From UBA5336 sp038526245 (lineage in GTDB: Bacteria > Pseudomonadota > Alphaproteobacteria > Caulobacterales > Hyphomonadaceae), in NCBI GenBank assembly GCA_038526245.1, contig JBCBGZ010000009.1, positions 1 through 64,000 on the forward strand: a stretch of DNA of 64,000 nt, given 5' to 3'. The position numbers and the translations under genes were made by a program. Shown here one piece after another: positions 19,084-27,811 of the stretch; within the stretch, counting starts at the first letter, position 1, and every line of letters begins with the position of its first letter. The notes beneath the pieces were generated by a model. It worked only from the letters and a program-made list of their open reading frames with translations. It did no database searches and had not been told where the DNA came from.

Positions 19084-21846
19084 CTATTCGGGGCCTGTTG
19101 TGTCCTCTGGCGTCTCGGAACATGTCGCAAAGCCGTCCAGGCACAGCGCATCGTGCAGGGCCGGGATCTGGTGGTCCACACGGCGCAGGATCGGCTCACC
19201 GGCATCACCAAGCAGCCACCCCAATGGAAGGTCCACCGGACGGGGCTTGTAAACCGGGGTTTCACTGGCTGTATCGCCATAGGCGTCCCGGCCGCCACAC
19301 ACTTCATCGGCTTGCGCCTGAAGCGGTGAGGTCAGCCACTGGTATCCGGAAGAAGATACATCCTCCTTGAAAGCAACTTGGAAACGCGGGTCGGGTCCAT
19401 CGCAATCATCAGCCGGTCTTGCGCTAACTGGATCAGCGAGAAACCCATTCAAATCTTCGCAGTGGCTGTCTCCTTCTGCTAATCGATCGCCTTCAATCGT
19501 TCGGCAGAGCTGGGCAATAGGCACCTGGCCATGGGCGCCCCGCGCCTTGAGAACACCGTTCAGTGGGACCGCAAAATCGAAAAAGGCGGGCAAGCGCGCT
19601 TCGGGCAAATCGCCGGGCAAACCGCGATAATTGATGTGAAGCACCACGATCAGCTTATCAGGCGCGATGCGGCGAAGTTGGGCAACTGCGCGCTGGATGC
19701 CCGCAGCGCCGGAATTGTCATAGTAGCCGCCATCGATGAAAGGCCCTGCGCCCCGTTGATCGCAATCCACATTGCCAGGGCACAACCGCCCCGGTGGACT
19801 GATCAGCGGAAAGCGAGCGGACATATGCGCAGCGCTTGCGACATCGAGATAGGCTCCCGGCGTGCTCCCTGGTTCGATCACGTCCAGAACGTTCCAATAG
19901 GGATAGGCATTGGCCCAGCCGGGTTCTTCATCGAGGTCGGCGCCCGAAAGACGATCTCCATAGCGGACATTGCTGACAATCGCAGGCTGACCTGATCGAA
20001 CATCAAACGTGTTGAACACGACGATGGGCGGTGCTCCCCCAGATCCGAGCTCGCCACCTGTTCCACTGGCAAGGGCAACCGCTTCAAGAAAGCCCAGGGC
20101 GGGGGCTTCCAGATCGGCCTCCCCGTCTCTGAGATCGGCATCTGTCTGACGGAAGCCCTGCCGGAAGGAGTCTTCGAACACGCCTGCCCGATCGAACTTG
20201 TCTTTGAAGCTGCAATCGGTGAACACGCACCAGCTGATGTTCATTGGAAAGTCGCGCAGCATGAAGCCGGACATGAGGGGAGAGAAGAAGTCTTTCTGCA
20301 GGAAGCTGGTGGTCAGCAGAGGGAGATAGGATCTATCCGGTCTGACCTCGTTGCTGGGGCTGAACGCGAAATCACAGCCACCCGTTTGCGCCTCCAATGC
20401 GCGGAACTGATTGCCGCGGTTCATTTCCGCCCGCGCGCTCAAATAGGCCCCGAGGCCCACCGACCCGCCGGAAACGCCCGACATGGCAAAAATCGAGTCG
20501 TAGAATTCGGTGTCCTGGGAATCGAGGCATGTCATTACAGCGGCCGTGTGTAGGGCTGCGCGAATCCCGCCGCCTTCAGCCAGTACGATGATGGCAGGGG
20601 CATCCCTGGCTGCGCGCGCGTCGACCCATGACTGGACCGCTTCATCAACATTCTGAACAGATAGATCGTCGCGCTCTGCGACCGACTGGATCTGAATGTT
20701 GTGGTAGTTCGACGTCCCCACAGCGCCGGATAGGATCGCCACGCCCAGAATAAAGAATGCGAACGGCATGCTTTCACGGCGAGCATTCAGATAAGCGAAA
20801 AACGCGAATACACCGCCCAGCGCCAAGAGGCACACCAGGAGCGTCGCAACGGGGCCGGCGAAACCAGCGACGGCAGCAGGTCGCAAGGCAAAACCCAGCA
20901 TCAACGCGGCGAAAACGACCACAAAAGCCCAGGACACACGTGTTCGGCGCCGCCCATACACAAAGAACTGGTTCGTATTCGAGTAGAACTGGCGCATCAT
21001 CCAGGTCGTGGTGTTGGCGGTGGTCCAGAGGATCGACAACAAAAGGGCAGCCAAAGAGACATAAACCCCGGTCGCAGCGCTCGAGGCAAAATCGAGCGTA
21101 CGCAATCCGTTTCGAACCGTTTCCATGACGGGGCCCGCCAGCACGCCGGACGTGAAAGCCAGCAGCCAAACGATAATCAGTGCATTGAGGAGCCAGATCG
21201 CCGTGGTCTCAACGGCGCGCAGCCATGCGCTCGGTTTTGGATTGCGCCAGGCAGGCGTCGAGAAATCGTAGATGGCGCTGGCGATGAATACCAGCACGAC
21301 GCCATAGCCAATCCGGGCGCGCACATCGCCAATCCAGCTAAAGGTGCTTTCCTGATATTCGACCCAATTCTGCAGGTAGAACAGAAGCAATGCGACGGGT
21401 AACGCCAAAGCCGCAACCGCCGCCACACGAAACCTTGCCCGCAGACGCGGCTCTGCCCGGCTTGAAAACGGATAGTATACGTTGATCGAGCGAAGGACCG
21501 CTTCATGCACGGCAGCGGAAAAAAACATGAGCGCCAGGAACGAGCATACCATGCGCCAATGCCCGCCCGGGTAATTCAGGCTCACCGAGTACTTTAGCGC
21601 TTCTCGGCCCTGGCTCGTGCCTGTTGCAATCAACAATGCCGCCACAACCGCCGCCAGAATGGGCCATGCGGTCCGGACCATGTTCAAATAACTGGTCAAA
21701 ACCGACCAGCGCGTGGGTTTATCATTGTTCCAAATGGCCTGCAGGGCGGGCCAAAGGCCCTGACTCATGGGCCGTGTGAATGTGTCTGTCAGGTCATCGG
21801 CAATAGCCGACACTTTCAGGTGAGAAGAACCGCTCTGATCTGTCAT
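19084..21846 (-). CDS. Polytopic membrane protein with C-terminal patatin-like phospholipase domain
   Basis: The protein has 920 residues. Roughly the first 380 carry about eight to nine predicted membrane helices (for example 59-74, 101-115, 140-157, 181-193, 216-236, 305-323, 331-352). A patatin domain follows: oxyanion motif GGGIRA at 425-430, nucleophile elbow G-V-S459-G-G, and catalytic Asp in D705-G-G. The Ser-Asp dyad is intact, so acyl-hydrolase activity on membrane lipids is expected. It is the last of five closely spaced minus-strand genes, 8 nt after the macro-domain gene. Soluble patatins of this kind are known effectors in CBASS, but this membrane-embedded form is not CapV-like. 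Confidence 0.85.
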   Translation of the reverse strand: MTDQSGSSHLKVSAIADDLTDTFTRPMSQGLWPALQAIWNNDKPTRWSVLTSYLNMVRTAWPILAAVVAALLIATGTSQGREALKYSVSLNYPGGHWRMVCSFLALMFFSAAVHEAVLRSINVYYPFSSRAEPRLRARFRVAAVAALALPVALLLFYLQNWVEYQESTFSWIGDVRARIGYGVVLVFIASAIYDFSTPAWRNPKPSAWLRAVETTAIWLLNALIIVWLLAFTSGVLAGPVMETVRNGLRTLDFASSAATGVYVSLAALLLSILWTTANTTTWMMRQFYSNTNQFFVYGRRRTRVSWAFVVVFAALMLGFALRPAAVAGFAGPVATLLVCLLALGGVFAFFAYLNARRESMPFAFFILGVAILSGAVGTSNYHNIQIQSVAERDDLSVQNVDEAVQSWVDARAARDAPAIIVLAEGGGIRAALHTAAVMTCLDSQDTEFYDSIFAMSGVSGGSVGLGAYLSARAEMNRGNQFRALEAQTGGCDFAFSPSNEVRPDRSYLPLLTTSFLQKDFFSPLMSGFMLRDFPMNISWCVFTDCSFKDKFDRAGVFEDSFRQGFRQTDADLRDGEADLEAPALGFLEAVALASGTGGELGSGGAPPIVVFNTFDVRSGQPAIVSNVRYGDRLSGADLDEEPGWANAYPYWNVLDVIEPGSTPGAYLDVASAAHMSARFPLISPPGRLCPGNVDCDQRGAGPFIDGGYYDNSGAAGIQRAVAQLRRIAPDKLIVVLHINYRGLPGDLPEARLPAFFDFAVPLNGVLKARGAHGQVPIAQLCRTIEGDRLAEGDSHCEDLNGFLADPVSARPADDCDGPDPRFQVAFKEDVSSSGYQWLTSPLQAQADEVCGGRDAYGDTASETPVYKPRPVDLPLGWLLGDAGEPILRRVDHQIPALHDALCLDGFATCSETPEDTTGPE

Positions 21847-21854
21847 GTCCGACC

Positions 21855-23171
21855 TCAGAGCTCATCTGTTGTCTGGGACAAGTCTTCCAGCCGCCGGGGC
21901 GCCTCGATGCGTCGGAACGCCTTCGTAATCAGGCGCTCATCCTCATCGGTATAGCCCAGCAGTGCGACGCCCTTAATCTTGCTGTTCGCAATTCGCTCCG
22001 GCGAGAAGTAGGCCACGATGGCTCGGACCATCTCCATCGCGTTTCTTTCCGCTTTCTGGGGAGATGCGTAAGAGCCGATCAAGGGAATGATCACGGTTCT
22101 CAGGGGCTGTTGGAACCGTGTCTTGTTGCTGTCGTCCATCGCGCTGAGCACGCCTGTGACGCATTTCGCAATCTTGTCGCCGGATACCGCTCTATACCCA
22201 GCACCGGGTTCGCGGCCCTTCAATTCCACCGCAGCAACATGGGCGACGGCTTTCACCAGATTCACGCTCTTGAGGTCCCCCTTGGTGGACGTGAGCTGTG
22301 CAAACCCTGGCTCTACGGGCCCAGCAGGCAGTTTCTGCGCCACTTGCCGACGCATGAAATCATCGCTGCGCGTGCCGCCACCCGTCCATTTCGATGACAG
22401 ATGCCGAATTGTTCCCGAGATAGACGTATCGAACACGCGGGCCATTTCGAGGTGGGTGTTCTCCGGGTTCACCCAGACATCGACCCCCTTCACCATGCGG
22501 ATATCACCGACTGCAATCGCTACGCGCGGGCTATTGGCCAAGCCGCTCAACGCATACTGTCGATACTGCGGCGCCTTACCCTTTTTTCGGTCTGATCCAC
22601 GCAAGGAAACGGAAAGCGCTTCAAGGTCTTTGTAGACGGGGCTGAACCGCTCACCGGCGACGGTCGGTCCCATCGCCTCAATGACCTTCGCCTTTACCCG
22701 GCTGCGAACGTCGGCCTCCTGTTCCGCATCCTGACCGGCATAGAGTGCAATATCGGCCACGGGTCGCGGGTATGACACCATGCGATAGTGCTGGTTTCGA
22801 TCAATCGCGATGGCGGGCCCCTTCGACAGGACGAGCCGCATACTGAGATAGCTCAGAGCGCGGTGATCATAGTCGGTCACATCTGCAATGCAGAGTTCAG
22901 CCAGATGCATCGCTCGGTAAGCCATCTCCATATCGGCATCGGAGCCGGCAAGGCGACGATTTAAGCGTACAACCTGGATCGCTCGCCCAAGCGTGGCCTC
23001 AGCCTCGCTGATGGCCGGCAAAATCACCCGTTCCTGAAACGCCTTCGCCTTTCTGTGCGCTTCATGATCGAACGGGCTGATGAGGACAATGTCTGCCTCG
23101 TCAATGTCCTGTCGCGTGGCGAGTTCTTCGTCCAGCGCCGGTTCGTCCCCCGAATGGCTGTCGTTGGACAT
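21855..23171 (-). CDS. Two-domain protein: deoxyribosyltransferase/TIR-like domain plus macro-like domain
   Basis: The protein has 438 residues from ATG 23171, preceded by AGAGGG. Residues about 27-145 (DIVLISPFD, ILPAISEAE, ELCIADVTDYDHRALSYL) have the layout of nucleoside 2-deoxyribosyltransferase or TIR-like folds, but the YELG catalytic Glu position reads as SYLS. Residues about 214-420 look like a macro domain: VAIAVGDIRMVKGVDVWVNP followed by EN, then TVIIPLIGSYASP and a closing GVALLGYTDED. Macro domains bind ADP-ribose or related nucleotides. A role in sensing or clearing an NAD-derived signal is inferred, not shown. It lies between a lipoprotein gene and the membrane patatin gene. 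Confidence 0.65.
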   Translation of the reverse strand: MSNDSHSGDEPALDEELATRQDIDEADIVLISPFDHEAHRKAKAFQERVILPAISEAEATLGRAIQVVRLNRRLAGSDADMEMAYRAMHLAELCIADVTDYDHRALSYLSMRLVLSKGPAIAIDRNQHYRMVSYPRPVADIALYAGQDAEQEADVRSRVKAKVIEAMGPTVAGERFSPVYKDLEALSVSLRGSDRKKGKAPQYRQYALSGLANSPRVAIAVGDIRMVKGVDVWVNPENTHLEMARVFDTSISGTIRHLSSKWTGGGTRSDDFMRRQVAQKLPAGPVEPGFAQLTSTKGDLKSVNLVKAVAHVAAVELKGREPGAGYRAVSGDKIAKCVTGVLSAMDDSNKTRFQQPLRTVIIPLIGSYASPQKAERNAMEMVRAIVAYFSPERIANSKIKGVALLGYTDEDERLITKAFRRIEAPRRLEDLSQTTDEL

Positions 23172-23206
23172 GTCACCCTCTTGCATGTGCGTCCCCTGAA
23201 AAAAAG

Positions 23207-24118
23207 CTACCGGGCGGATTGAGCGTTGCAGAAGAACGTCAGCCCGCGCTCCAATTGGCCAGCGCATGCCGGTGAGCGCTCGTCGCCATCGCTGGCGCAC
23301 GCCGACCCCGCGGGCTCAATGGCCAGGACACTGGCCACATCTGCGGCGGCATAAATGTAGCCATTGCGAGCAAACACCGCCGAATTGTCCCCTGTCTGGG
23401 CGCGTGTCCGCATCGTGTTCAGCCATGTGGGGCTGCCCGACTGCGCTGCAGCGTTGAAGGCGCAGGCATTGGCAATCTGGCGCTCAGAGATCGGTGTCAA
23501 ATCCTGATCGCCCAAAGGAAACGCTGAGATGGCGTCCTGGTAGGTGGGCCAGTCCTGGGTCACGGCGACACCGTAGCTCTCCGCACTGGCCTTGGCGGCC
23601 TCGGCATCATCATTGGAGACAGCAGCCTCGAATTCAGCCAGCGCCGTTTCGCTGCCATTGAGGACCTGCACCATGGTGCCTGCAGCGCAACGATAGCCGA
23701 GGCGGGGGTCCGCTGTTCCGTCACCACAGGCTTCCTGAAGCGCCGATGTCGCCGAAAGCACTTCCGTGCGATAGGCGCCAACAGCGTCAGCGCCAGCGGG
23801 CGTCATCATCGCTGCCATGTCGTAGGCGTTCGCTGCGATGGACAACCAAACCAGGCGCGCATCACTGTCATCGGCAGCCGCATCGGCCTTGCCATTGGCA
23901 TCTTCAGCCAGCGCTGCCATGGCATCGACTGCAGCCTGTAGAGCCTCCGGCGTGTCGGCTCCAAGGGCATCCTCAGCGTGCCCTTCAAGCCGGCTGTCAT
24001 AGCCCGAAGTCAGGTTGAAAATGTTCATCCCGGTCACGGTGCCGCCGTTATCGGTGGTGGCACACCCGGCCAGAACGATGGAAGCGGTTGCCAGGAGGGC
24101 TGCGAAACGGTGGGTCAT
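23207..24118 (-). CDS. Lipoprotein of unknown function
   Basis: The protein has 303 residues with a lipoprotein signal (MTHRFAALLATASIVLAGC, Cys19). The mature chain is Ala/Asp-rich and acidic, predicted helical, with several cysteines (EACGDG, GYRCAAG, ANACAF, GSACAS, SPACAGQL, TFFCNAQ) that may pair in the periplasm. No known domain is recognised. The start overlaps the stop of the 729-residue gene as ATGA, so translation is coupled, and the macro-domain gene follows 35 nt later. Confidence 0.7.
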   Translation of the reverse strand: MTHRFAALLATASIVLAGCATTDNGGTVTGMNIFNLTSGYDSRLEGHAEDALGADTPEALQAAVDAMAALAEDANGKADAAADDSDARLVWLSIAANAYDMAAMMTPAGADAVGAYRTEVLSATSALQEACGDGTADPRLGYRCAAGTMVQVLNGSETALAEFEAAVSNDDAEAAKASAESYGVAVTQDWPTYQDAISAFPLGDQDLTPISERQIANACAFNAAAQSGSPTWLNTMRTRAQTGDNSAVFARNGYIYAAADVASVLAIEPAGSACASDGDERSPACAGQLERGLTFFCNAQSAR

Positions 24119-26304
24119 CCAAGGGCTCCTTCACGGAAGACGGGATTGATTACGGGGCCATCGGTCGGGCTCTCGCCGGGGGCCGTTGGAGGTGAGGTTT
24201 CCGAGAAGACCGATTCCGTCTCCGGCTCGGGCCCAGATGGGCCGTCACTGGCAAGCGCTCGACGTTCGGCATTCAGAACAATGTCAGCAATTTTGGCGGG
24301 CGGAATCGCTTCCGACGGGTTTGCGATTGCGTCTGCGGCAAACCAGCGGAACGCATACACCCAATCATCGGCAGTCAGGCTTCGTCCCCCCAACAGACTG
24401 CTGTCCGCCGCCATCTGGTTCAGTGTCCCGATAAAGTTCAGCAGGGCCGGAAGGGTCTGGGGTTCTGCAAGGCGCCTGGCATTGGAAACCGCCGTGTCCA
24501 GCACAGCCATCAGCGCCCGTGTCAGCGTTTCGCCAAACATGAGACGCCCACCTTCGCGCGCCAAACCGCCCGTGGCCTGGTCCTTCAGGCTCGCCGAGGC
24601 TGTGCCCAGCACCTGGGTGATCAGTTGAACGGCCAGGTGTTCATGCGGGCTGTTTGCGTTGAGGCTGAACAGTGCGCCGGGGTTCTGCATCGCCAGGTCC
24701 GTTGCCTTGGCAGACACACGTTTCCAGTCGCGGCGCGTGAGCAATGATGCATGTTCGCTGGCGATAAACGCGGCAACGCCCTCGGCGATGCGCACCACTT
24801 CGTCATTCACGTCATTGGGCAGGATCATACCCGGTGTCTGGGCGGCCTGATCGGCAATGATGCCAACCACTTCCATGAGAAAATCCAGGTCTGCATCCAG
24901 CGGAAGGACATTGACGGAAACGCCCTGGTCGCTGAACCGCGTGATCATTCCGTTGGCAATGCGCGTGACAATCTTGATGCCCACCGCCGCCCAAGGCTCT
25001 GCATCACCGGTGGCCGTGGCATTGCTGGCTTGGGCGCTGCTGGTCCATGCGGCGAGTTCCTGACGGGCTTCGTCGACAAGGAAAGTGCGGGCATGCTTGC
25101 GGGTAATCTGCATCCCCATTTCGAACAGGGCCTGGGTCAGTTTCGGACTCTTCTCGACCGTCAAATGCGTGTGCAGAGCGCCCATCATGGAGGTCAGCAA
25201 TTCCTGACCGCCGACGACATGCTGGCCCTTGCCGCGCACGAACGCCTCGGGCGACTCCGACACGGCCTGCAGCACGAGCGGGAAACTGCGGCGCACAAAG
25301 CCGGGCGCAAAGACCTGGCGGATATCGTCAGGCGACGCCTGGGCCTGGTCGATCACGCCCTGGAAAAGGGCCTCGGTCACGACGCCCGCTGCCTCGGTCT
25401 TTTCAGGATAGTTGTCGAAGAATAGGCGCCGGTTTTCGTGCAGCGACTCCAAAAGACCCATTGCGATGGGACCACGCAGAGTCTTGCGGACGGAGTTGAA
25501 CCGCTGGAGCGTGGACATGCCCTGTCCAGAATTTTCCACGTTTAACGTGCGCAGGGGCTCTGCCACAGCCGACACCAGGCTTTGAACGTGTTGTTCTTCA
25601 GAAAACAGCTCGGGCCGGGCCGCGGCCATATCGAGGCTGGTAGAAATGAACATGTCCAGCATACGCTTGGGCATGCCTGCCGAAAAGGCTGTCTCGACGA
25701 ACTGGTCCTTTCGGGTGTCGAAATAGGTGTTCAGACTGGACGCAAGAGTCGCAACGACGCCCTGGGCGTCGGGCCCTACACCAAGCTTATGACTGCCGGC
25801 CGACAGGACGGAGAAGCTCAGCTGGATTGCAGAAAAGAGAATGGAATTTCGATCCCGCCGGGCAGCGTCCGCGCTGTCCCAATTCTTGATCTCATGGAGA
25901 AAGAACTGATCCCTAACATTCATATCCGGACGCACATCACTGGGCACGGGGCCAAACCGCTCGTCCCAGAGACCATCGGCCTTCGACAAGCGCCCCAGGA
26001 TTTCAGCGATCAGGTCCGAGCGGCGACCAGCGTCCGCATCTGCGGAGATAAAGAAACTGAACTCATCGGCGTCGATAACGTCGGCGTAGCGAGGACGGAT
26101 GTCGGAAAACACGCCCTGGGGGCCGAAAAAGTCTTCATTCGACAGGAGCGCCGTCGCCACGGCTTCCGGGTTACGGGGCGCGACCTGGGGGATAAGCACC
26201 ACCATGTCCTGCAATTGGGCGCGGGTGTCGATAAACTCGCGGACCGACTGGCTCATGCCGAATATAGCCCGAACGACCCCAAGAATACTCGTGGTTGCCA
26301 GCAT
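24115..26304 (-). CDS. Large helical protein of unknown function
   Basis: The protein has 729 residues and starts at ATG 26304 after GGAGGG. The first 20 residues (MLATTSILGVVRAIFGMSQS) are mildly hydrophobic, giving either a weak anchor or none. The rest is almost entirely amphipathic helix with repeated Ala/Leu segments and a Pro/Ser/Glu-rich tail (EPETESVFSETSPPTAPGES). No enzymatic motif was found. It is coupled to the following lipoprotein gene by a 4-nt overlap and sits 46 nt after the membrane-protein gene, so it probably forms part of one complex or pathway. Confidence 0.65.
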   Translation of the reverse strand: MLATTSILGVVRAIFGMSQSVREFIDTRAQLQDMVVLIPQVAPRNPEAVATALLSNEDFFGPQGVFSDIRPRYADVIDADEFSFFISADADAGRRSDLIAEILGRLSKADGLWDERFGPVPSDVRPDMNVRDQFFLHEIKNWDSADAARRDRNSILFSAIQLSFSVLSAGSHKLGVGPDAQGVVATLASSLNTYFDTRKDQFVETAFSAGMPKRMLDMFISTSLDMAAARPELFSEEQHVQSLVSAVAEPLRTLNVENSGQGMSTLQRFNSVRKTLRGPIAMGLLESLHENRRLFFDNYPEKTEAAGVVTEALFQGVIDQAQASPDDIRQVFAPGFVRRSFPLVLQAVSESPEAFVRGKGQHVVGGQELLTSMMGALHTHLTVEKSPKLTQALFEMGMQITRKHARTFLVDEARQELAAWTSSAQASNATATGDAEPWAAVGIKIVTRIANGMITRFSDQGVSVNVLPLDADLDFLMEVVGIIADQAAQTPGMILPNDVNDEVVRIAEGVAAFIASEHASLLTRRDWKRVSAKATDLAMQNPGALFSLNANSPHEHLAVQLITQVLGTASASLKDQATGGLAREGGRLMFGETLTRALMAVLDTAVSNARRLAEPQTLPALLNFIGTLNQMAADSSLLGGRSLTADDWVYAFRWFAADAIANPSEAIPPAKIADIVLNAERRALASDGPSGPEPETESVFSETSPPTAPGESPTDGPVINPVFREGALG

Positions 26305-26350
26305 GCCTGCTTCCCTCCTCAGGCCGACCCGCGGCCAACTCTACCCAATT

Positions 26351-27712
26351 TTACTTCGGCGCCACCTCGGGCGGAAGCGTGCCGATAACCCGGCCCGGTG
26401 GCGGCTCACGATGCTGGTCGCTCCAGGCGTCTTCTTCTTCGCTCAATTCAACTTCCGTCCCGCGCCCCAACACGGTGAGGTAAGCCCGCTCCAACTCCGC
26501 CGGACGCAGGTCCAGCGGGCGGCGCACGGCGCCCAGCCGGTCTGCCGGCACAGTGGCAGTTACTTCAGCTTGCGGCTTTGAACTCCCCGGTACAGGAGAA
26601 CTTAGAGTCAGGCGTGCCATCGGCGCCACGATCGCTGCCCCGCGCGCAAACAAGCGGAACCAGAACGGCGCCCCGAGACCCAGCAGCCCCCCTCCGATCA
26701 AAATGCCAACCAACCACATCGTAAAGGTGCCGGGATTGTTCCAGATCGCCACGCCGCGATTGCCAACATGGCCGGCGAGCGTGCCAATCGAGTGGGACGA
26801 TGACGACGCCTGCAGATAGTCACCATAGCTCTGCTGCCACGAAACTGTTTTCGCCTCGCCGCGCTCTAGCTCAACATTACAGCGGGTATCTCGATAGGTT
26901 TCGGCATCGGCCTCCGACGCAACCACGAAGCCCTCACAATATGGGAACATCTTGCGCCCGACGGGCACGCCCATGTCGAGGAACGTTGTCTTCAGCCCTT
27001 GCAGGTCCGGCGAGTTCAGCGCGGCAGAGATCTGCGTGGTCGCGCCCTCTTCCGTTAGGTTCTGGGCCTGCTGAAAGCTAGACGACTCTGCCAGCGTGGA
27101 CAGCCGCGCCGACAGCGTCGCATTGGTGGCAAGCTCCTTATAGAGCGTGATCGCATCGAGATTGACGAAGAATGCAACCGCGATCCCGGCCAGCACCGAG
27201 ACCATGTTCGCACGGGAGCGGAAATACTCCGTCTGGGCTTCGCCGATCCGCTCAAACTCATAGGCCGCAGCTGTCAGCGCACGTCGCAAGCGCGGGCGAT
27301 CGTGGCGCGCGAGAGCCTGGCCCTCAGGCGTTTCAGCAAGCCGCTCAATGAACTGTAACGTACTCATCTTCTGGACGCGCGAAGACAGTATCTGGCCAAT
27401 CAGCGGCCAGCGCCGAATGTACCAGGGCCTGAGGTTCTCCGAAGCCGCGCGCCGGGTCATTGAATGGGCGAAGTTTCGGCTGTCGGCGGATGCCACATGG
27501 CTCCCGGTGGCGCCGGGCGCGCTTTGCTCAGGCGGCGTATCATTGGGTTGCAGGTTGGCGAGTTTCTGGTCGTAGAAGTTTCGCAGCATCTCGGACATGC
27601 CGGCGCTGCGCAGGGCAAACATCTTGTGGATGCCTTCGACAACCACCGACACGATTGTGGAATAGACCGCAACGACCGCTGCAAATCCGACCAGTGCGAG
27701 GAGCAACGCCAT
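26351..27712 (-). CDS. Membrane protein with three predicted helices, unknown function
   Basis: The protein has 453 residues. Helices are predicted at about 1-25 (MALLLALVGFAAVVAVYSTI), 168-188 (ANMVSVLAGIAVAFFV) and 330-355 (FTMWLVGILIGGGLLGLGAP). The segment between the last two contains two cysteines (PYCEG, TRCNVE) and may be periplasmic. The first helix runs into EGIHKMFALRSAGMSEMLRNF, a pattern I have seen in uncharacterised proteobacterial membrane proteins. It is the first gene of the five-gene unit and is divergent from the GH19 gene, with a 99-bp spacer holding both promoters. Confidence 0.65.
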   Translation of the reverse strand: MALLLALVGFAAVVAVYSTIVSVVVEGIHKMFALRSAGMSEMLRNFYDQKLANLQPNDTPPEQSAPGATGSHVASADSRNFAHSMTRRAASENLRPWYIRRWPLIGQILSSRVQKMSTLQFIERLAETPEGQALARHDRPRLRRALTAAAYEFERIGEAQTEYFRSRANMVSVLAGIAVAFFVNLDAITLYKELATNATLSARLSTLAESSSFQQAQNLTEEGATTQISAALNSPDLQGLKTTFLDMGVPVGRKMFPYCEGFVVASEADAETYRDTRCNVELERGEAKTVSWQQSYGDYLQASSSSHSIGTLAGHVGNRGVAIWNNPGTFTMWLVGILIGGGLLGLGAPFWFRLFARGAAIVAPMARLTLSSPVPGSSKPQAEVTATVPADRLGAVRRPLDLRPAELERAYLTVLGRGTEVELSEEEDAWSDQHREPPPGRVIGTLPPEVAPK

Positions 27713-27811
27713 TTGGGAATCCCACCCTTAGTTTCACTCAAACTGGACGGGACTAAAGCATTGAGGCACTGTCCTGACAACTTTTCAGTAACTTTTTGGC
27801 AGGGGACGCCC

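Noticed and set aside
27464..27811. Upstream extension of the GH19 frame
   Set aside because: It overlaps the divergent membrane-protein gene antisense, and GTG 27812 has a clear ribosome site.
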